Shown here piece after piece: positions 1 through 9,440 of a DNA stretch of 64,000 bases. The DNA is taken from NCBI GenBank assembly GCA_037447125.1, contig JBBIHG010000001.1, positions 186,001-250,000 on the forward strand, given 5' to 3'. Source of the DNA: UBA2029 sp037447125. GTDB lineage: Bacteria > Chloroflexota > Anaerolineae > Aggregatilineales > Aggregatilineaceae. The stretch's first letter is position 1. The number at the start of each line of letters is the position of its first letter. The notes under the pieces were generated by a model. It searched no databases, had not been told where the DNA came from, and saw only the letters and a program-made list of their open reading frames with translations. A program made the position numbers and the translations under genes.

Positions 1-11
1 CGCACCGAGTT

Positions 12-40
12 TTGCACGTTCGGATCGCGGCTGCTAAACT
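12..40 (+). promoter_or_regulatory. Sigma-70 promoter of the exported protein-pth-mfd operon
   Basis: TTGCAC at 12-17, a 17-bp spacer and TAAACT at 35-40 predict transcription from about 47. This lies 37 nt upstream of the ATG at 84 and argues against the longer reading frame that would begin at 12. Confidence 0.55.
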
Positions 41-83
41 CATCCGGTTGGCTCACTCATTCTCCGGATGCTGGACAGACGCG

Positions 84-863
84 ATGAAGCTTGACCGCCT
101 GCTTGGCGCCATAGTTGCTCTGGCAGCCGTCGTCCTCAGTCTGAGCGCCGCGACGCCCTCAACCATCAGCGCGCAGAATCCGGAGCAGGCCCTCAGCGCG
201 ATCACCTCGCCAGAGGATGGCGCGCAGTTGTTCGGCCCCGTTAACATTCTGGGTAGTGCCGCGCATCCGACTGCGTTCAGCCGCTATGAGCTCGAATACG
301 ATGATCTGAGCGATCCTAACGTGCTGTGGCTGCCGGTGCAGTCCCCCGTGCAGCAACAGGTGCACGATGGGGTGTTGGGAACCTGGAACACGCAGCTTGT
401 ACCGGACGGCTTTTATCGGCTCAGGCTGCGTGTCTTCTTCGCTGACGGACAGGTCGGTGAAGCTGTCATCTCCAACCTGCGCGTCATGAACAGTATGCCG
501 ACGCCGATCCCCACACTCCCTGCCGCCAATCCGGCGCTGGGCGCCATGACGCCTTCTCCAGGCCCATCGCCCACGTCTCCGGTCGTACAGCCGCCAGCGA
601 ATGTCCCTGCTCCCACGACCCTGCCGGGCCTCGCCCCTCCGCTGGCGTCAGATCAGTTCGGAGACGCTGGCTCGGCTGGCGAGCGCCAGACAGCCACGCG
701 CGTCAACACGGGGCGGCTGGGCGATGCATTCTGCGCTGGCTTCTATCTGGCGCTTGCGGGCTTTGTCATCATGCTCGGCTACGTCCTGCTGCGCCGACGG
801 CCCCGCCCCTTCACCGCGCGTGAGGGCTGGCAGCCGCCGGATGGCTGGCGGGACGAACGCTGA
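84..863 (+). CDS. Exported, C-terminally membrane-anchored Ig-like domain protein
   Basis: The gene encodes 259 residues from the ATG at 84. This start gives a clean signal peptide (MKLDRLLG, a hydrophobic core, ending near ISAQ). The mature part begins with an Ig-like beta domain (ITSPEDGAQLFGPVNILGSA and following) of the kind that decorates Chloroflexota exported proteins. It continues into a Pro/Thr/Ser-rich linker at about residues 140-200. A single membrane span (GFYLALAGFVIMLGYVLL) and a basic tail (RRRPRP) follow, so the domain should be displayed outside the cell. The role is unknown. It lies 53 nt upstream of pth in the same direction and probably shares its transcript. The longer start at 12 would overlap the promoter and is rejected. 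Confidence 0.75.
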   Translation: MKLDRLLGAIVALAAVVLSLSAATPSTISAQNPEQALSAITSPEDGAQLFGPVNILGSAAHPTAFSRYELEYDDLSDPNVLWLPVQSPVQQQVHDGVLGTWNTQLVPDGFYRLRLRVFFADGQVGEAVISNLRVMNSMPTPIPTLPAANPALGAMTPSPGPSPTSPVVQPPANVPAPTTLPGLAPPLASDQFGDAGSAGERQTATRVNTGRLGDAFCAGFYLALAGFVIMLGYVLLRRRPRPFTAREGWQPPDGWRDER

Positions 864-916
864 GGCAGGACGGGCGCGGCGCAGACGCTGGATGGTGTTA
901 CCTGAGATTCAGGCAG

Positions 917-1570
917 ATGTCCGAGATGTTCCTCATCGTGGGACTGGGCAACCCCGGCCGGGAGTACGCGAATACCCGGCACAACATCGGCTTCCGCTGC
1001 GTGGACGCGCTGGCAGCGCGGCACGGTCTTGCCTTCGACGAGAAGAAGAAGTCGAAGGCGAAGATCGCGCCGGGGAACATCCAGGGCCGGCGGGTGCTGC
1101 TGGCCAAGCCGCAGACATACATGAACCTCAGCGGCAGCGCAGTACAGGGTCTGGCGGCGTTCTACCACATCGCGCCGGCCCAGATCATAGTCATCTTCGA
1201 CGATCTGGACCTCCCGGCAGGCACGCTGCGCATCCGCCCCAAGGGAGGCGCTGGTGGGCACAAGGGTGTCACCGACATCATCCACCGGCTCGGCACGCAG
1301 GATTTCCCGCGTATTCGGGTTGGCATCGGCCGTCCGGACGGGCAAATGGGCCCCGCCAGCTACGTCCTGCGCCCCTTTGATGGGCAGGACGAGGAGGAAA
1401 TGGCGCGGACCGTGGAGCGCGTCCTGCTGGCTGTCGAAATATGGCTGACCGATGGCATTGACCAGGCCATGAACCGCTGCAATGGCTCTGCTGAAGACGT
1501 CGCCCGGCGCGTTGCGAGACTGGCCCCGCCGGACGCTTTGCCGCAGACTGATGATGGCGAGCGACCATGA
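917..1570 (+). CDS. pth: Peptidyl-tRNA hydrolase
   Basis: This cytosolic enzyme cleaves the ester bond of peptidyl-tRNAs released from stalled ribosomes and so recycles tRNA. Family hallmarks are visible: GLGNPG near residues 9-14, the catalytic His in TRHNIGF (residue 22), FDDLDLPAG with the catalytic Asp near residue 95, and the GGAGGHKG substrate loop. At 217 residues it is slightly longer than the usual 190-200 because of a C-terminal tail. A second in-frame ATG three codons downstream is equally plausible as a start. The stop overlaps the start of mfd by 4 nt (ATGA), which implies translational coupling. pth-mfd adjacency is common in bacteria. Confidence 0.96.
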   Translation: MSEMFLIVGLGNPGREYANTRHNIGFRCVDALAARHGLAFDEKKKSKAKIAPGNIQGRRVLLAKPQTYMNLSGSAVQGLAAFYHIAPAQIIVIFDDLDLPAGTLRIRPKGGAGGHKGVTDIIHRLGTQDFPRIRVGIGRPDGQMGPASYVLRPFDGQDEEEMARTVERVLLAVEIWLTDGIDQAMNRCNGSAEDVARRVARLAPPDALPQTDDGERP

Positions 1571-4500
1571 CTCATGAGGCTTCGCGAGAGTATTCCGGGG
1601 AACGCGGCGGCATGAGCCTGGCCGGACTGCTCGAGTTCCTGCGCCAGACGCCTGCCTATCAGGGTGCGCTCGCTGCTTTGCGCGCCGGTCGTCCCGTGAC
1701 GGACCAGCATCTTCTGCGCGCTGCACGGCCGTTCGTCATCGCCGGCCTAGCCCAAGACGCGCAACGTCCCGTGCTGATCCTCACCGGGCGAGTGGACCGC
1801 GCCTACAACCTGGCCGAGCAGCTCCCCGTCTGGGCGCCCGACCTGCCTATCCTGCGCTACGCTGAACCCTCCTCCCTCTTCTACGAGCGCGCCCCCTGGA
1901 CCCCGCGCACGGTGCAATCTCGCCTGCAGACGCTGGCCGCGCTCACCCATCCCATCGGGGAACATGATGACGGGAGGCCAGCGCCGGTCGTCATCGCATC
2001 CGCATCCGCGCTCATTCAAAAGACCCTGCCTCTGCGCGAGTTCCACGCGGGGACGCGCGTCCTTCGCGTGGGATCGCAGGCGCAGCCAGACACTCTGCTG
2101 CGCACATGGCTCCAGTTCGGCTACACCCCCGCCAGCGTGGTGGTCGAGCCGGGCACCTTCAGCCGCCGGGGCGGAATCATAGATATCTTCCCCACGTCGG
2201 CGGCGCTCCCCGTGCGCATTGAGTTCTTTGGTGACGAGATTGAGAGCCTCCGTACCTTCCACCCACAGACGCAGCGTTCAGCCGATAGCATCGCCCAGGT
2301 GACGATCATCCCCGCTCGCGAGGCACTGCCGCGTCACGCGCCCCGCGTCGCCGAGCGCCTCGCGAGTTGGTTTGCCGCACAGCCAGAAGCGAGCGCCGAT
2401 GCCATCTCGGCCCGTCCGGATCATGAGCTGCTCGCCGATGCTGTCGCCTTTCCGCATCTGGAGTTTTACCTCCCCTTCCTGTACAACCATCCGGCGAGCC
2501 TTCTTGACTACGCGCCGGAAAACGCCCTGATCGTCGTTGACGACTGGGGTGAGCTGCAGGACACGGTCAGCGAGTTGGAGGAGCAGGCAGTTGCCACGCA
2601 CTATGATCGCGAGCGTGCAGGGCAGATCCCCGCGGACTTCCCTCTACCCTACCTGACCTGGACCGAGATTCTGGACGAACTCTCCACGCGCCCGGTGCTC
2701 CATCTGAGCGTGCCCGATGAGGAGATAGCCGACGACTCCCCGACGGTTGGCGACAGCTTCGCACCTGGCCCGCGCTATGGCGGCCAGTTGCGCAGCGTGT
2801 TGGACGACATCGCCGGCGCGCTGGGCCGGGGCGAGCAGGTCATTGTGGTGACTCAGCAGGCGCAGCGAGTCGCCGAACTGTGGAGCGAGCAGCACGACTA
2901 CGTGGCGCCCAGGAGCCACGTCACCGGGGCAGACGCCTCCGGCCTCCTCGCTTTCATCGAGGGTTCGCTGGCAGAGGGCTGGACTCTCACCCACCCCAGA
3001 GGACGGCTGCTGCTTCTCAGCGACGCCGAGGTTTTCGGCTGGCGGCGTCCTGAGCCGCGCCGCCGCAAGCAGCCTCGCGCCCTCTCCCCGGAGGCCGGCT
3101 TCGCTGATCTCAGCATAGGCGACTTCGTGGTCCATATCGAGCACGGCATCGGGCGCTTCGCCGGCCTGCAGAAGCGAGTGCTCGACGACAGCGAGCGCGA
3201 GTACCTCGTCCTCAAGTACGCGGGCAGCGACATCCTTTACGTGCCCATCCACCAGGCAGATCGCATCTCCCGTTACGTCGGAGCAGATGACCGGCCTCCG
3301 CACCTCAATCGCCTGGGCACTCAAGAATGGCATCGGGCCAAGGAAAGCACGCGCCGTGCCGTCGAGGACGTCGCGCGCGAATTGCTGGAGCTTTACGCAG
3401 CCCGGTTGGAGATCCAGGGCCATGCCTTCGGCCCGGATACTCCCTGGCAGCACGAGCTAGAAGCGTCGTTCCCCTACGTGGAGACCGACGACCAGATGCG
3501 TGCCCTTCGCGAGGTCAAGAACGACATGGAGCACCCGCAGCCAATGGATCGCCTGATCTGCGGCGACGTAGGCTATGGCAAAACCGAAGTCGCGCTGCGG
3601 GTCGCCTTCAAGGCGGTGATGGACGGCAAGCAGGTCGCGCTGCTCGTGCCCACCACCGTGCTCGCCCAGCAACATCTGACAACCTTCTCGCGCCGCCTGC
3701 TCCCCTTTCCGGTGAATGTCGAGATGCTTTCGCGCTTCCGCGGCCCTGCTGAGCAGCGGCAGATTCTATACGCCCTGGCCGAGGGACAGCTTGACATCGT
3801 CATCGGCACACACCGCCTCCTCCAGCCTGATGTCCAGTTCAAGGACCTGGGCCTACTGATCATTGACGAGGAACAACGCTTCGGGGTGACCCACAAGGAA
3901 TATCTCAAGAGCCTGCGCACCGAAGTAGATGTGCTCACGCTCACCGCGACGCCCATCCCGCGCACACTATACATGGGCCTCAGCGGCATCCGCGACATCA
4001 GCATGATCCAGACCCCGCCAGAAGAGCGGCTGCCGGTCGTCACCCATGTCGGCAGCTACAATGCGAAACTCGTGCGCCAGTCCATTCTGCGCGAGCTGGA
4101 TCGCGGCGGGCAGGTCTTCTTCGTCCACAACCGCGTACAGACCATTGACACCATCGCCGCCCGCCTGCGCGACCTGGTGCCAGAGGCTGAGATCGTCGTC
4201 GGCCACGGACAGATGGACGAGCAGCGTCTCGAAGTGGTGATGAACGCCTTCGCGCGCGGTGACTTCGATGTGCTGGTCTCCACATCCATCATCGAGAGCG
4301 GTCTGGATATCCCCAACGCCAATACCCTGATCGTGGATCGAGCTGACTGGTTCGGCCTCGCTCAGCTCTACCAGTTGCGCGGGCGGGTAGGCCGCGGAGC
4401 GCACCAGGCCTATGCCTACTTCTTCCACCCGCGCACCAGTCGCCTGACGCCGGACGCTCGTGCGCGCCTGGAGACAATCAGCGAGCAGACCGAGCTTGGA

Positions 4501-5121
4501 GCGGGCATGTCCATCGCCATGCGCGATCTGGAGATTCGCGGCGCAGGCGACCTGCTGGGCACCCGGCAGAGCGGACACATTGCGGCGGTGGGATTCCATC
4601 TGTATACCCAACTGCTGGCTCAGGCTGTGCGCCATCTCAAGGGCGAGAGTCCCCCGCCCCAACTGCCGGTGACTACGTCCACAGTAACCATTGATCTGCC
4701 CATTCCAGCCTATATCCCCACCACGTTTGTCGGCGAACCGGCTCTGCGCATCCAGCTCTACCGGCGCATGGCCGAGATTGACCGGCTGAGCGGCGTTGAC
4801 GAGATGCGTGACGAGCTGACCGATCGCTTTGGAGCGCTGCCCCGCGCAGTCCAGGGACTGCTCCTCCAGATCCAGATCAAGTTGCTCGCCCAGCAGGCCG
4901 AGGCAACGGCGATATCTTATGAGAACGGGCAGATTGGGATTCGTCTGCCCTACCTGGCCACAACTGATCGCACTGCACTGCAGGCCAGTCTCGGCCCGGA
5001 TACGCGGGTCAGCCGCACCGCAGTCTGGCTCCCGTGCAGTGCAGTCGCGGAGGAAGTCTGGCAGGCTCGCCTGCTACAGGTTCTCGAGCGGCTGGGCGCG
5101 CCTGTGAGCCAGCGCGCCTGA
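1567..5121 (+). CDS. mfd: Transcription-repair coupling factor (Mfd)
   Basis: Mfd is an ATP-dependent translocase that removes RNA polymerase stalled at DNA lesions and recruits UvrA. The 1184-residue protein has the full family order: an N-terminal UvrB-like region (MSLAGLLEFL onward), the CarD/RID-type polymerase-interaction domain (GDFVVHIEHGIGRFAGL, about residues 515-535), then a RecG-like superfamily 2 motor. The motor shows Walker A GDVGYGKTEVALR near residue 665, DEEQ near 765 and TATPIPRTLYMGLSGIRD near 795. The C-terminal TRCF domain follows. Length and motifs are normal. An internal ATG at 1612 could also serve as start, but the 4-nt overlap with pth favours 1567. Confidence 0.97.
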   Translation: MTHEASREYSGERGGMSLAGLLEFLRQTPAYQGALAALRAGRPVTDQHLLRAARPFVIAGLAQDAQRPVLILTGRVDRAYNLAEQLPVWAPDLPILRYAEPSSLFYERAPWTPRTVQSRLQTLAALTHPIGEHDDGRPAPVVIASASALIQKTLPLREFHAGTRVLRVGSQAQPDTLLRTWLQFGYTPASVVVEPGTFSRRGGIIDIFPTSAALPVRIEFFGDEIESLRTFHPQTQRSADSIAQVTIIPAREALPRHAPRVAERLASWFAAQPEASADAISARPDHELLADAVAFPHLEFYLPFLYNHPASLLDYAPENALIVVDDWGELQDTVSELEEQAVATHYDRERAGQIPADFPLPYLTWTEILDELSTRPVLHLSVPDEEIADDSPTVGDSFAPGPRYGGQLRSVLDDIAGALGRGEQVIVVTQQAQRVAELWSEQHDYVAPRSHVTGADASGLLAFIEGSLAEGWTLTHPRGRLLLLSDAEVFGWRRPEPRRRKQPRALSPEAGFADLSIGDFVVHIEHGIGRFAGLQKRVLDDSEREYLVLKYAGSDILYVPIHQADRISRYVGADDRPPHLNRLGTQEWHRAKESTRRAVEDVARELLELYAARLEIQGHAFGPDTPWQHELEASFPYVETDDQMRALREVKNDMEHPQPMDRLICGDVGYGKTEVALRVAFKAVMDGKQVALLVPTTVLAQQHLTTFSRRLLPFPVNVEMLSRFRGPAEQRQILYALAEGQLDIVIGTHRLLQPDVQFKDLGLLIIDEEQRFGVTHKEYLKSLRTEVDVLTLTATPIPRTLYMGLSGIRDISMIQTPPEERLPVVTHVGSYNAKLVRQSILRELDRGGQVFFVHNRVQTIDTIAARLRDLVPEAEIVVGHGQMDEQRLEVVMNAFARGDFDVLVSTSIIESGLDIPNANTLIVDRADWFGLAQLYQLRGRVGRGAHQAYAYFFHPRTSRLTPDARARLETISEQTELGAGMSIAMRDLEIRGAGDLLGTRQSGHIAAVGFHLYTQLLAQAVRHLKGESPPPQLPVTTSTVTIDLPIPAYIPTTFVGEPALRIQLYRRMAEIDRLSGVDEMRDELTDRFGALPRAVQGLLLQIQIKLLAQQAEATAISYENGQIGIRLPYLATTDRTALQASLGPDTRVSRTAVWLPCSAVAEEVWQARLLQVLERLGAPVSQRA

Positions 5122-5133
5122 GCCCGCCCAGCT

Positions 5134-5332
5134 TATCCCACAAGCACCGGGACGCTCTTGGCTCGTCCGCGCACCCGGAATCCCACATATCCCGCACCGT
5201 GTGGGATAGTCGTTTCCGGCACGAGGAGGGCTGCTCCCAACGCTGGCCTGAATCCCACATAGCCCACACCGTGTGGGATTAATGTTGGGATAATATGGGA
5301 TATGTGGGATAGGCTGTGGGAAATGTGGGTAA
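5134..5332. repeat. Array of about eleven 9-bp units, consensus TATCCCACA, in direct and inverted order
   Basis: Between the convergent stops of mfd and degV lie many near-copies of TATCCCACA or its complement TGTGGGATA. Forward units start at 5134, 5179, 5188, 5251 and 5260. Reverse units start at 5200, 5272, 5294, 5303, 5315 and 5324, with a weaker one at 5284. Units form abutting head-to-tail pairs (5179+5188, 5251+5260, 5294+5303, 5315+5324). The first two pairs are each followed, after CCG, by an inverted unit, giving two related 30-bp modules 72 bp apart that could form hairpins. The last two pairs are offset by 21 bp, about two helical turns. No ORF of substance fits here. The function is unknown. 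Confidence 0.8.
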
Positions 5333-5379
5333 GCGGGTGAGTTGGCCTCCGCCCACTTCCCTGGCACGCCTGCCGGACG

Positions 5380-6237
5380 CTACCCAGCCGACCACTCGGC
5401 GATGATGCCCAGTGTTCCCGGCCCCACGTGCACGCCCAGCACGGCGGTGGCGTAGGCCACATAGGACTCGTCGGGGCTGTAGCGGGCCACCGCCGCGTCG
5501 TGCAGGGCCAGCGCTTCCTCTTCCACATCACCATGGATGACCGCCAGGCGCACAATCGGCTGTCCGCCCGCGACCTTGCCGATGTGATTCAGCACGTATT
5601 CGACAGCCTTCTTGCGTGTGCGCACTTTGTCAACCGGGTGCACCACCCCGTCGCGTAGCTCCAACACGGGCTTGATATTGAGCGCGGTCCCCAGAAAGCG
5701 GCTGGCGCCGCCAATGCGCCCCCCACGGTGCAGGTATTCCAGACTCTCGATAGTGAATAAGAGATGCGTGCGCGTGGTCGTCTCCCGAATTGTCTCCGCA
5801 ACAGCTTCTGCGCTCTGCCCGGCATCGCGCGCCCGTGCCCCGGCCATCATGGCAAAGCCGAGCGCCCAGGATGTCTGCTGCGTATCCACCACATGGACAG
5901 GGAAGTCAACTGCATCGCGGGCCTGGATCGCCGAAGCATACGTGCCGCTGATGCCGCTGGAAAGCACGCCGCAGACGACTTCCTCCGCCCCTTCCGTATC
6001 ACGCGCGCGGCGGAACAATTCCACGAAATCCTGCGGCGCAACCTGGGAGGTCTTGGGTAGATCCCGCGCCGCAGCCAGGCGGCGGAACAGCTCTACATCG
6101 CTGATGTCAACTCCGTCGCGATAGCTCTGATCGCCCCACAATACATACAGGGGCGCCATGTAGATGCGACGCTCGGCGGCAAGTTCGGGAGGGATGTTGC
6201 ACGTGCTGTCCGTCACTAGAGCGACTGGCGAATTCAT
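5380..6237 (-). CDS. DegV family fatty-acid-binding protein
   Basis: The 285-residue protein matches the DegV fold: an N-terminal LVTDSTCNIP signature, then SQVAPQDFVELF, GISGTYASA and VDTQQTSWALGF. It contains a C-terminal RIGGASRFLGTALNIKPVLEL segment typical of the family. DegV proteins bind a single fatty acid and, in Firmicutes, act with fatty acid kinase FakA to present acyl-phosphate for lipid synthesis. No fakA is visible nearby. The start is supported by GAGGAGG about 10 nt upstream. It follows the lipoprotein gene by 36 nt and is probably cotranscribed with it. Confidence 0.93.
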   Translation of the reverse strand: MNSPVALVTDSTCNIPPELAAERRIYMAPLYVLWGDQSYRDGVDISDVELFRRLAAARDLPKTSQVAPQDFVELFRRARDTEGAEEVVCGVLSSGISGTYASAIQARDAVDFPVHVVDTQQTSWALGFAMMAGARARDAGQSAEAVAETIRETTTRTHLLFTIESLEYLHRGGRIGGASRFLGTALNIKPVLELRDGVVHPVDKVRTRKKAVEYVLNHIGKVAGGQPIVRLAVIHGDVEEEALALHDAAVARYSPDESYVAYATAVLGVHVGPGTLGIIAEWSAG

Positions 6238-6273
6238 GAGCCTTGTTCCTCCTCGTGGGAATGTATGGTCACG

Positions 6274-7857
6274 TTAATTGCTGGCAGATCCCCCCACCCA
6301 GCCCAGAAGTCGGATTTCGCCCTTCAGACGGCTGGTGAGGTTGCGAGAGTTGTAGCCATTAGGGTTGGCGACGTACAGGTCCAGGCGACCGTCTGCGGCT
6401 CCGGCCCGCGTCTGAAACCCCGCGTAGGCCAGCCACTGCCCGTCAGGAGAGTAACGCGGATCGCAGGCGCCCGGCGTCGTCGCGGAATAGACGATCTCCA
6501 GCGTGTTGCGCGCGACAGTCAGGCCATACGGGCACCGCCCGTCACGCCCACCGAATGCCACCCATTCCCCTCTCGGCGACCACGCCGCCGAGAAGCCGAA
6601 CCGCGAGAAAAGGAAGCGGTCGGTGCTCCCGATCAGTTCGCCATTGGCGTCACGAAGCACCACAGACGGAGGATCGGCCATCTCGTGGTAGATCACCTGC
6701 GCTCCGCCTGGCGCCCACGCCGCGCCCAGGTTCAGTATCCCAGGCGTAGGGGGTGATACGCGGCGCGACGTGCCCGCCCTGACGTTGGTGATCCATATCT
6801 CCGACTCGGCGGCGAACGGATCGGACAGGCCCGTAGTGAACGCCACCTGCAGGTTGCTCACCCACACCAGTGGCCCATCCACGTACATATCGGATACCTG
6901 CTGGACACTGCCCGTCTGGATATCGAGCACGAAAAGGTTGCCGCCGGTGGGTGGAGCAGCCTCCGGGGCCGAGCACGACCCTGGCTCGTCGGGCACCCAG
7001 GTGGGGCACTGCAGGCGATCGGAGACGAAGGCCAGCAGGCGCCCGTCAGGGGACCAGGCCGGCCACAGATCGTACGCGCCGTGCTGAGTGACGTTCTCAA
7101 AGCTTGAGCCGTCCGCCGAGATGATGAAGATGTCTACATCATAGGCAGTGGGCAGCGCAAGAGCGAGCCGAGTCCCATCCGGAGACCACACGGGCCGATG
7201 ATCAGGGATGCCACGCGGGGCCAGCGACGGGATGTTCACCAGGCGCAGGCTGATACCCAGGCTGAGATTCAGCAGATACAGCCCGCCCGCTCGCGTGTTA
7301 TCAGGCAGCAGGGTCGGCTCCATGAAGTAAACGAGCTTGCTGCCATCCGGCGACCAGTAGATGCGGTCATCTGTTGTCACCGGCAGGTCGAGCACCTCGA
7401 TCAGCTCGCCGCTGGAGGGATTGACCAGGAAGAGTGTCTCCACTTCCGTGTCGGGCACCGGCGTATTGGGGTTCGAGGTACCCCCCGTGCGCTCATTGAG
7501 GCTGACCACGGCGAAGTATGGCCGATCCAATGCGCTGCGCAGCCCCTGCGGAATGTTCACTTGCGTCCACTGGTCGTACACGAGTCCTGCCACTGGATAG
7601 GGCGTCACCGTCGGCGTGAAGGTTGCCGACGGCGGAAGCGTCTCCGTGGGGCGAGGCGTCGCTGACGGTCGCAGCGTTGCAGTGGGCGTAGCGGCCAGAG
7701 TCGGAGTTGGCGTGGCAGTCGCAGTCGCCGCAGGCGTTGGAGTGAGACTTGCCGTCGGCGAGGCGCTGGGCGTCGCCGTCGGTGACTGCACGGCGAAATT
7801 GCAGCCCGTCAGCATCAGCGCACAACCTGTCAGAATCACGGCAACGAGTCGTATCAC
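6274..7857 (-). CDS. Lipoprotein with TolB/PD40-like beta-propeller repeats
   Basis: The 527-residue protein starts at a GTG and has a lipoprotein signal with lipobox LTGC (lipidated Cys at residue 19). A low-complexity Thr/Pro/Ala/Ser linker spans about residues 25-85. The rest carries repeated PD40-type blades recognisable by WSPDGSKLVYF, WSPDGTRLALA, WSPDGRLLAFV, WSPRGEWVAFG and YSPDGQWLAYA. Such propellers are surface binding or scaffold modules; no enzymatic motif is seen. The Thr/Pro linker style recurs in several exported proteins of this window. The specific ligand cannot be inferred. It probably forms an operon with degV downstream. Confidence 0.8.
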   Translation of the reverse strand: MIRLVAVILTGCALMLTGCNFAVQSPTATPSASPTASLTPTPAATATATPTPTLAATPTATLRPSATPRPTETLPPSATFTPTVTPYPVAGLVYDQWTQVNIPQGLRSALDRPYFAVVSLNERTGGTSNPNTPVPDTEVETLFLVNPSSGELIEVLDLPVTTDDRIYWSPDGSKLVYFMEPTLLPDNTRAGGLYLLNLSLGISLRLVNIPSLAPRGIPDHRPVWSPDGTRLALALPTAYDVDIFIISADGSSFENVTQHGAYDLWPAWSPDGRLLAFVSDRLQCPTWVPDEPGSCSAPEAAPPTGGNLFVLDIQTGSVQQVSDMYVDGPLVWVSNLQVAFTTGLSDPFAAESEIWITNVRAGTSRRVSPPTPGILNLGAAWAPGGAQVIYHEMADPPSVVLRDANGELIGSTDRFLFSRFGFSAAWSPRGEWVAFGGRDGRCPYGLTVARNTLEIVYSATTPGACDPRYSPDGQWLAYAGFQTRAGAADGRLDLYVANPNGYNSRNLTSRLKGEIRLLGWVGGSASN

Positions 7858-7958
7858 AGGACGTAACCCGCACTAATCCCAATCACAGCGCCAGCTTGCC
7901 CGGCGGTAACGCTGACCTCTGCGATCCTAACCGATCCCCCCGCGCGTGCACAGGCCTA

Positions 7959-9440
7959 CTAGTGCGGCTGCGCTTGTGTCTTCTTCAATACGTAGTAGGA
8001 GCCACGCTTCTCGCCCATCTTGATCAGAATCCCGCGGCTCACCAGATCGGCGAAATCGCGCCGGATCGTCTCTGAGTGGACATCCGGGCACAGTTCCTGC
8101 AGGTCCTTATTGGTGATGCGCGCGTTCTTGCGGTTGGTCAGAAAATCAAGGGCGTACTCCTGGCGGCGATTGACGGCGTGGCCGCGAAAGACACCCCCGA
8201 ACAGCTCTGGCTCGGCTCCCGCCGCCTCGGCAACGGGGCTGTTCGTCAGGACGACGCGAAAGCCGCCGGCCGTCTCGGCGAACTTGGGATCGGGCAGACC
8301 CGCCTCGCGCATAAGCGCAATCACCCGATCAACGCCGTATCCAAGCCGCTCGATGAAGCCCATGTCCGACAACACCTGAACGATCGCCGAGTTGCGCGAG
8401 AACCGTTCGTCCACGATATTGTCAACGGTGACCGGGCCAGGCAGCCCACCGGGGCTGGTGATCTCCAGCCGGTCGGAGAACAGGTACAGGCGGATGCCAT
8501 CGCCCTGAATGCTGTAGTCGCGGTGAGCAACAGCATTGACGACCAGTTCGCGCACGGCCTTCAGCGGATACTCCGTCTGCTCGGTGCGCGCCATGCGATC
8601 GCCCAACTGGACTCCCTTGCGCAGGTTATCCACCAGGAACGTCTCGGCACGGCGAATCTGCTGAGGGAGCGTCCCGCTGATGTCCTGACGGGTGAACACG
8701 TCGCCCATCTCGCTACCGGCGAAACGCGCCGCCGTAATATCCGCCCCGCGCAAGAACTGCTGGGGGTCGCGGCCAAAGAGCAGAATGCCCGCGTTGGTCG
8801 GCACCAGCGCATCCTCGTGTCGGGTCAGGCATCCACGCTTGAGGAGCACCTGTTCCGGAGGGATTCCCCCCATGCCGCTCAGACCTGCCGCGTAGGCTTC
8901 CACCTGCCCCCAGTCAAGATCGGTTCTGCGGGCATTGCGGGCAGGCTCAGCCTCGAAGGTGACATCGCCCCGCTCCAACATCAAGCGACGCAGATCGGCG
9001 GGCGTCATGGCGGTGTTCGCCGCCCCGACCCGTCGCAAGAAGCGCCCCGCCAGCGCATATACATAGGGCATCCCGCGGGGCACCTGCACCACCACCATCG
9101 GCGAGCCGTGGACCTGGACCAACTGCGGCATCGGAATGATCAGGGGCGGCTCGATGGACAGCGCAGCCTCAAGCACGCAGTTGATGGCATTCTCGGCATC
9201 ATCCACTCCGGCGGGCCGGTCCGAACGCGGAGCCACGCCCAGCAGCAGCGTCCCTCCGTGGGCGTTAGCCATAGCCACCAACATGGCGGCGATGTCCGCC
9301 ACTGGCGCCCGTCCGGGCAGCCAGTCAACCACCTCGCTGCGGCCCGCGCTCAGCAGATCGAGAACCCCCTGCTGGCCCATCTTCTCCTCAGTCTCAGCGA
9401 AGCGAACCCTGGCCGCCAGACGATCACTGCTCGGCTGCAT
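7959..9440 (-). CDS. AlbA_2/Schlafen-type ATP-binding transcriptional regulator (COG2865-like)
   Basis: About 493 residues from the chosen ATG at 9440. The N-terminal part resembles the AlbA_2/Schlafen domain (SEVVDWLPGRAP, ANAHGGTLLLGV). The middle carries a GHKL-type ATPase segment (VNAVAHRDYSIQGDGIRLYLFSDRLEI). The C-terminus is a winged-helix-like region (NARITNKDLQELCPDVHSETIRRDFADLVSRGILI). Proteins of this layout are often mislabelled RecG-like helicases but have no helicase motor. The role is probably nucleic-acid-dependent regulation. The start at 9440 has a G-run Shine-Dalgarno eight bases upstream and overlaps the end of lon by 17 nt. Longer starts at 9464 or 9503 are possible. Confidence 0.78.
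   Translation of the reverse strand: MQPSSDRLAARVRFAETEEKMGQQGVLDLLSAGRSEVVDWLPGRAPVADIAAMLVAMANAHGGTLLLGVAPRSDRPAGVDDAENAINCVLEAALSIEPPLIIPMPQLVQVHGSPMVVVQVPRGMPYVYALAGRFLRRVGAANTAMTPADLRRLMLERGDVTFEAEPARNARRTDLDWGQVEAYAAGLSGMGGIPPEQVLLKRGCLTRHEDALVPTNAGILLFGRDPQQFLRGADITAARFAGSEMGDVFTRQDISGTLPQQIRRAETFLVDNLRKGVQLGDRMARTEQTEYPLKAVRELVVNAVAHRDYSIQGDGIRLYLFSDRLEITSPGGLPGPVTVDNIVDERFSRNSAIVQVLSDMGFIERLGYGVDRVIALMREAGLPDPKFAETAGGFRVVLTNSPVAEAAGAEPELFGGVFRGHAVNRRQEYALDFLTNRKNARITNKDLQELCPDVHSETIRRDFADLVSRGILIKMGEKRGSYYVLKKTQAQPH

Noticed and set aside
5134..5332. Array read as MraZ boxes or DnaA boxes
   Set aside because: MraZ boxes are GTGGG repeats with a 10-bp period upstream of mraZ; here the unit is 9 bp and no mraZ is near. 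DnaA boxes (TTATCCACA) lack the extra C present in every unit.
5281..5337. G-quadruplex from the G-triplets at 5287-5337
   Set aside because: Loops of 5-9 nt between triplets make a stable quadruplex less likely than protein-binding units; the same 9-mer order explains the spacing.
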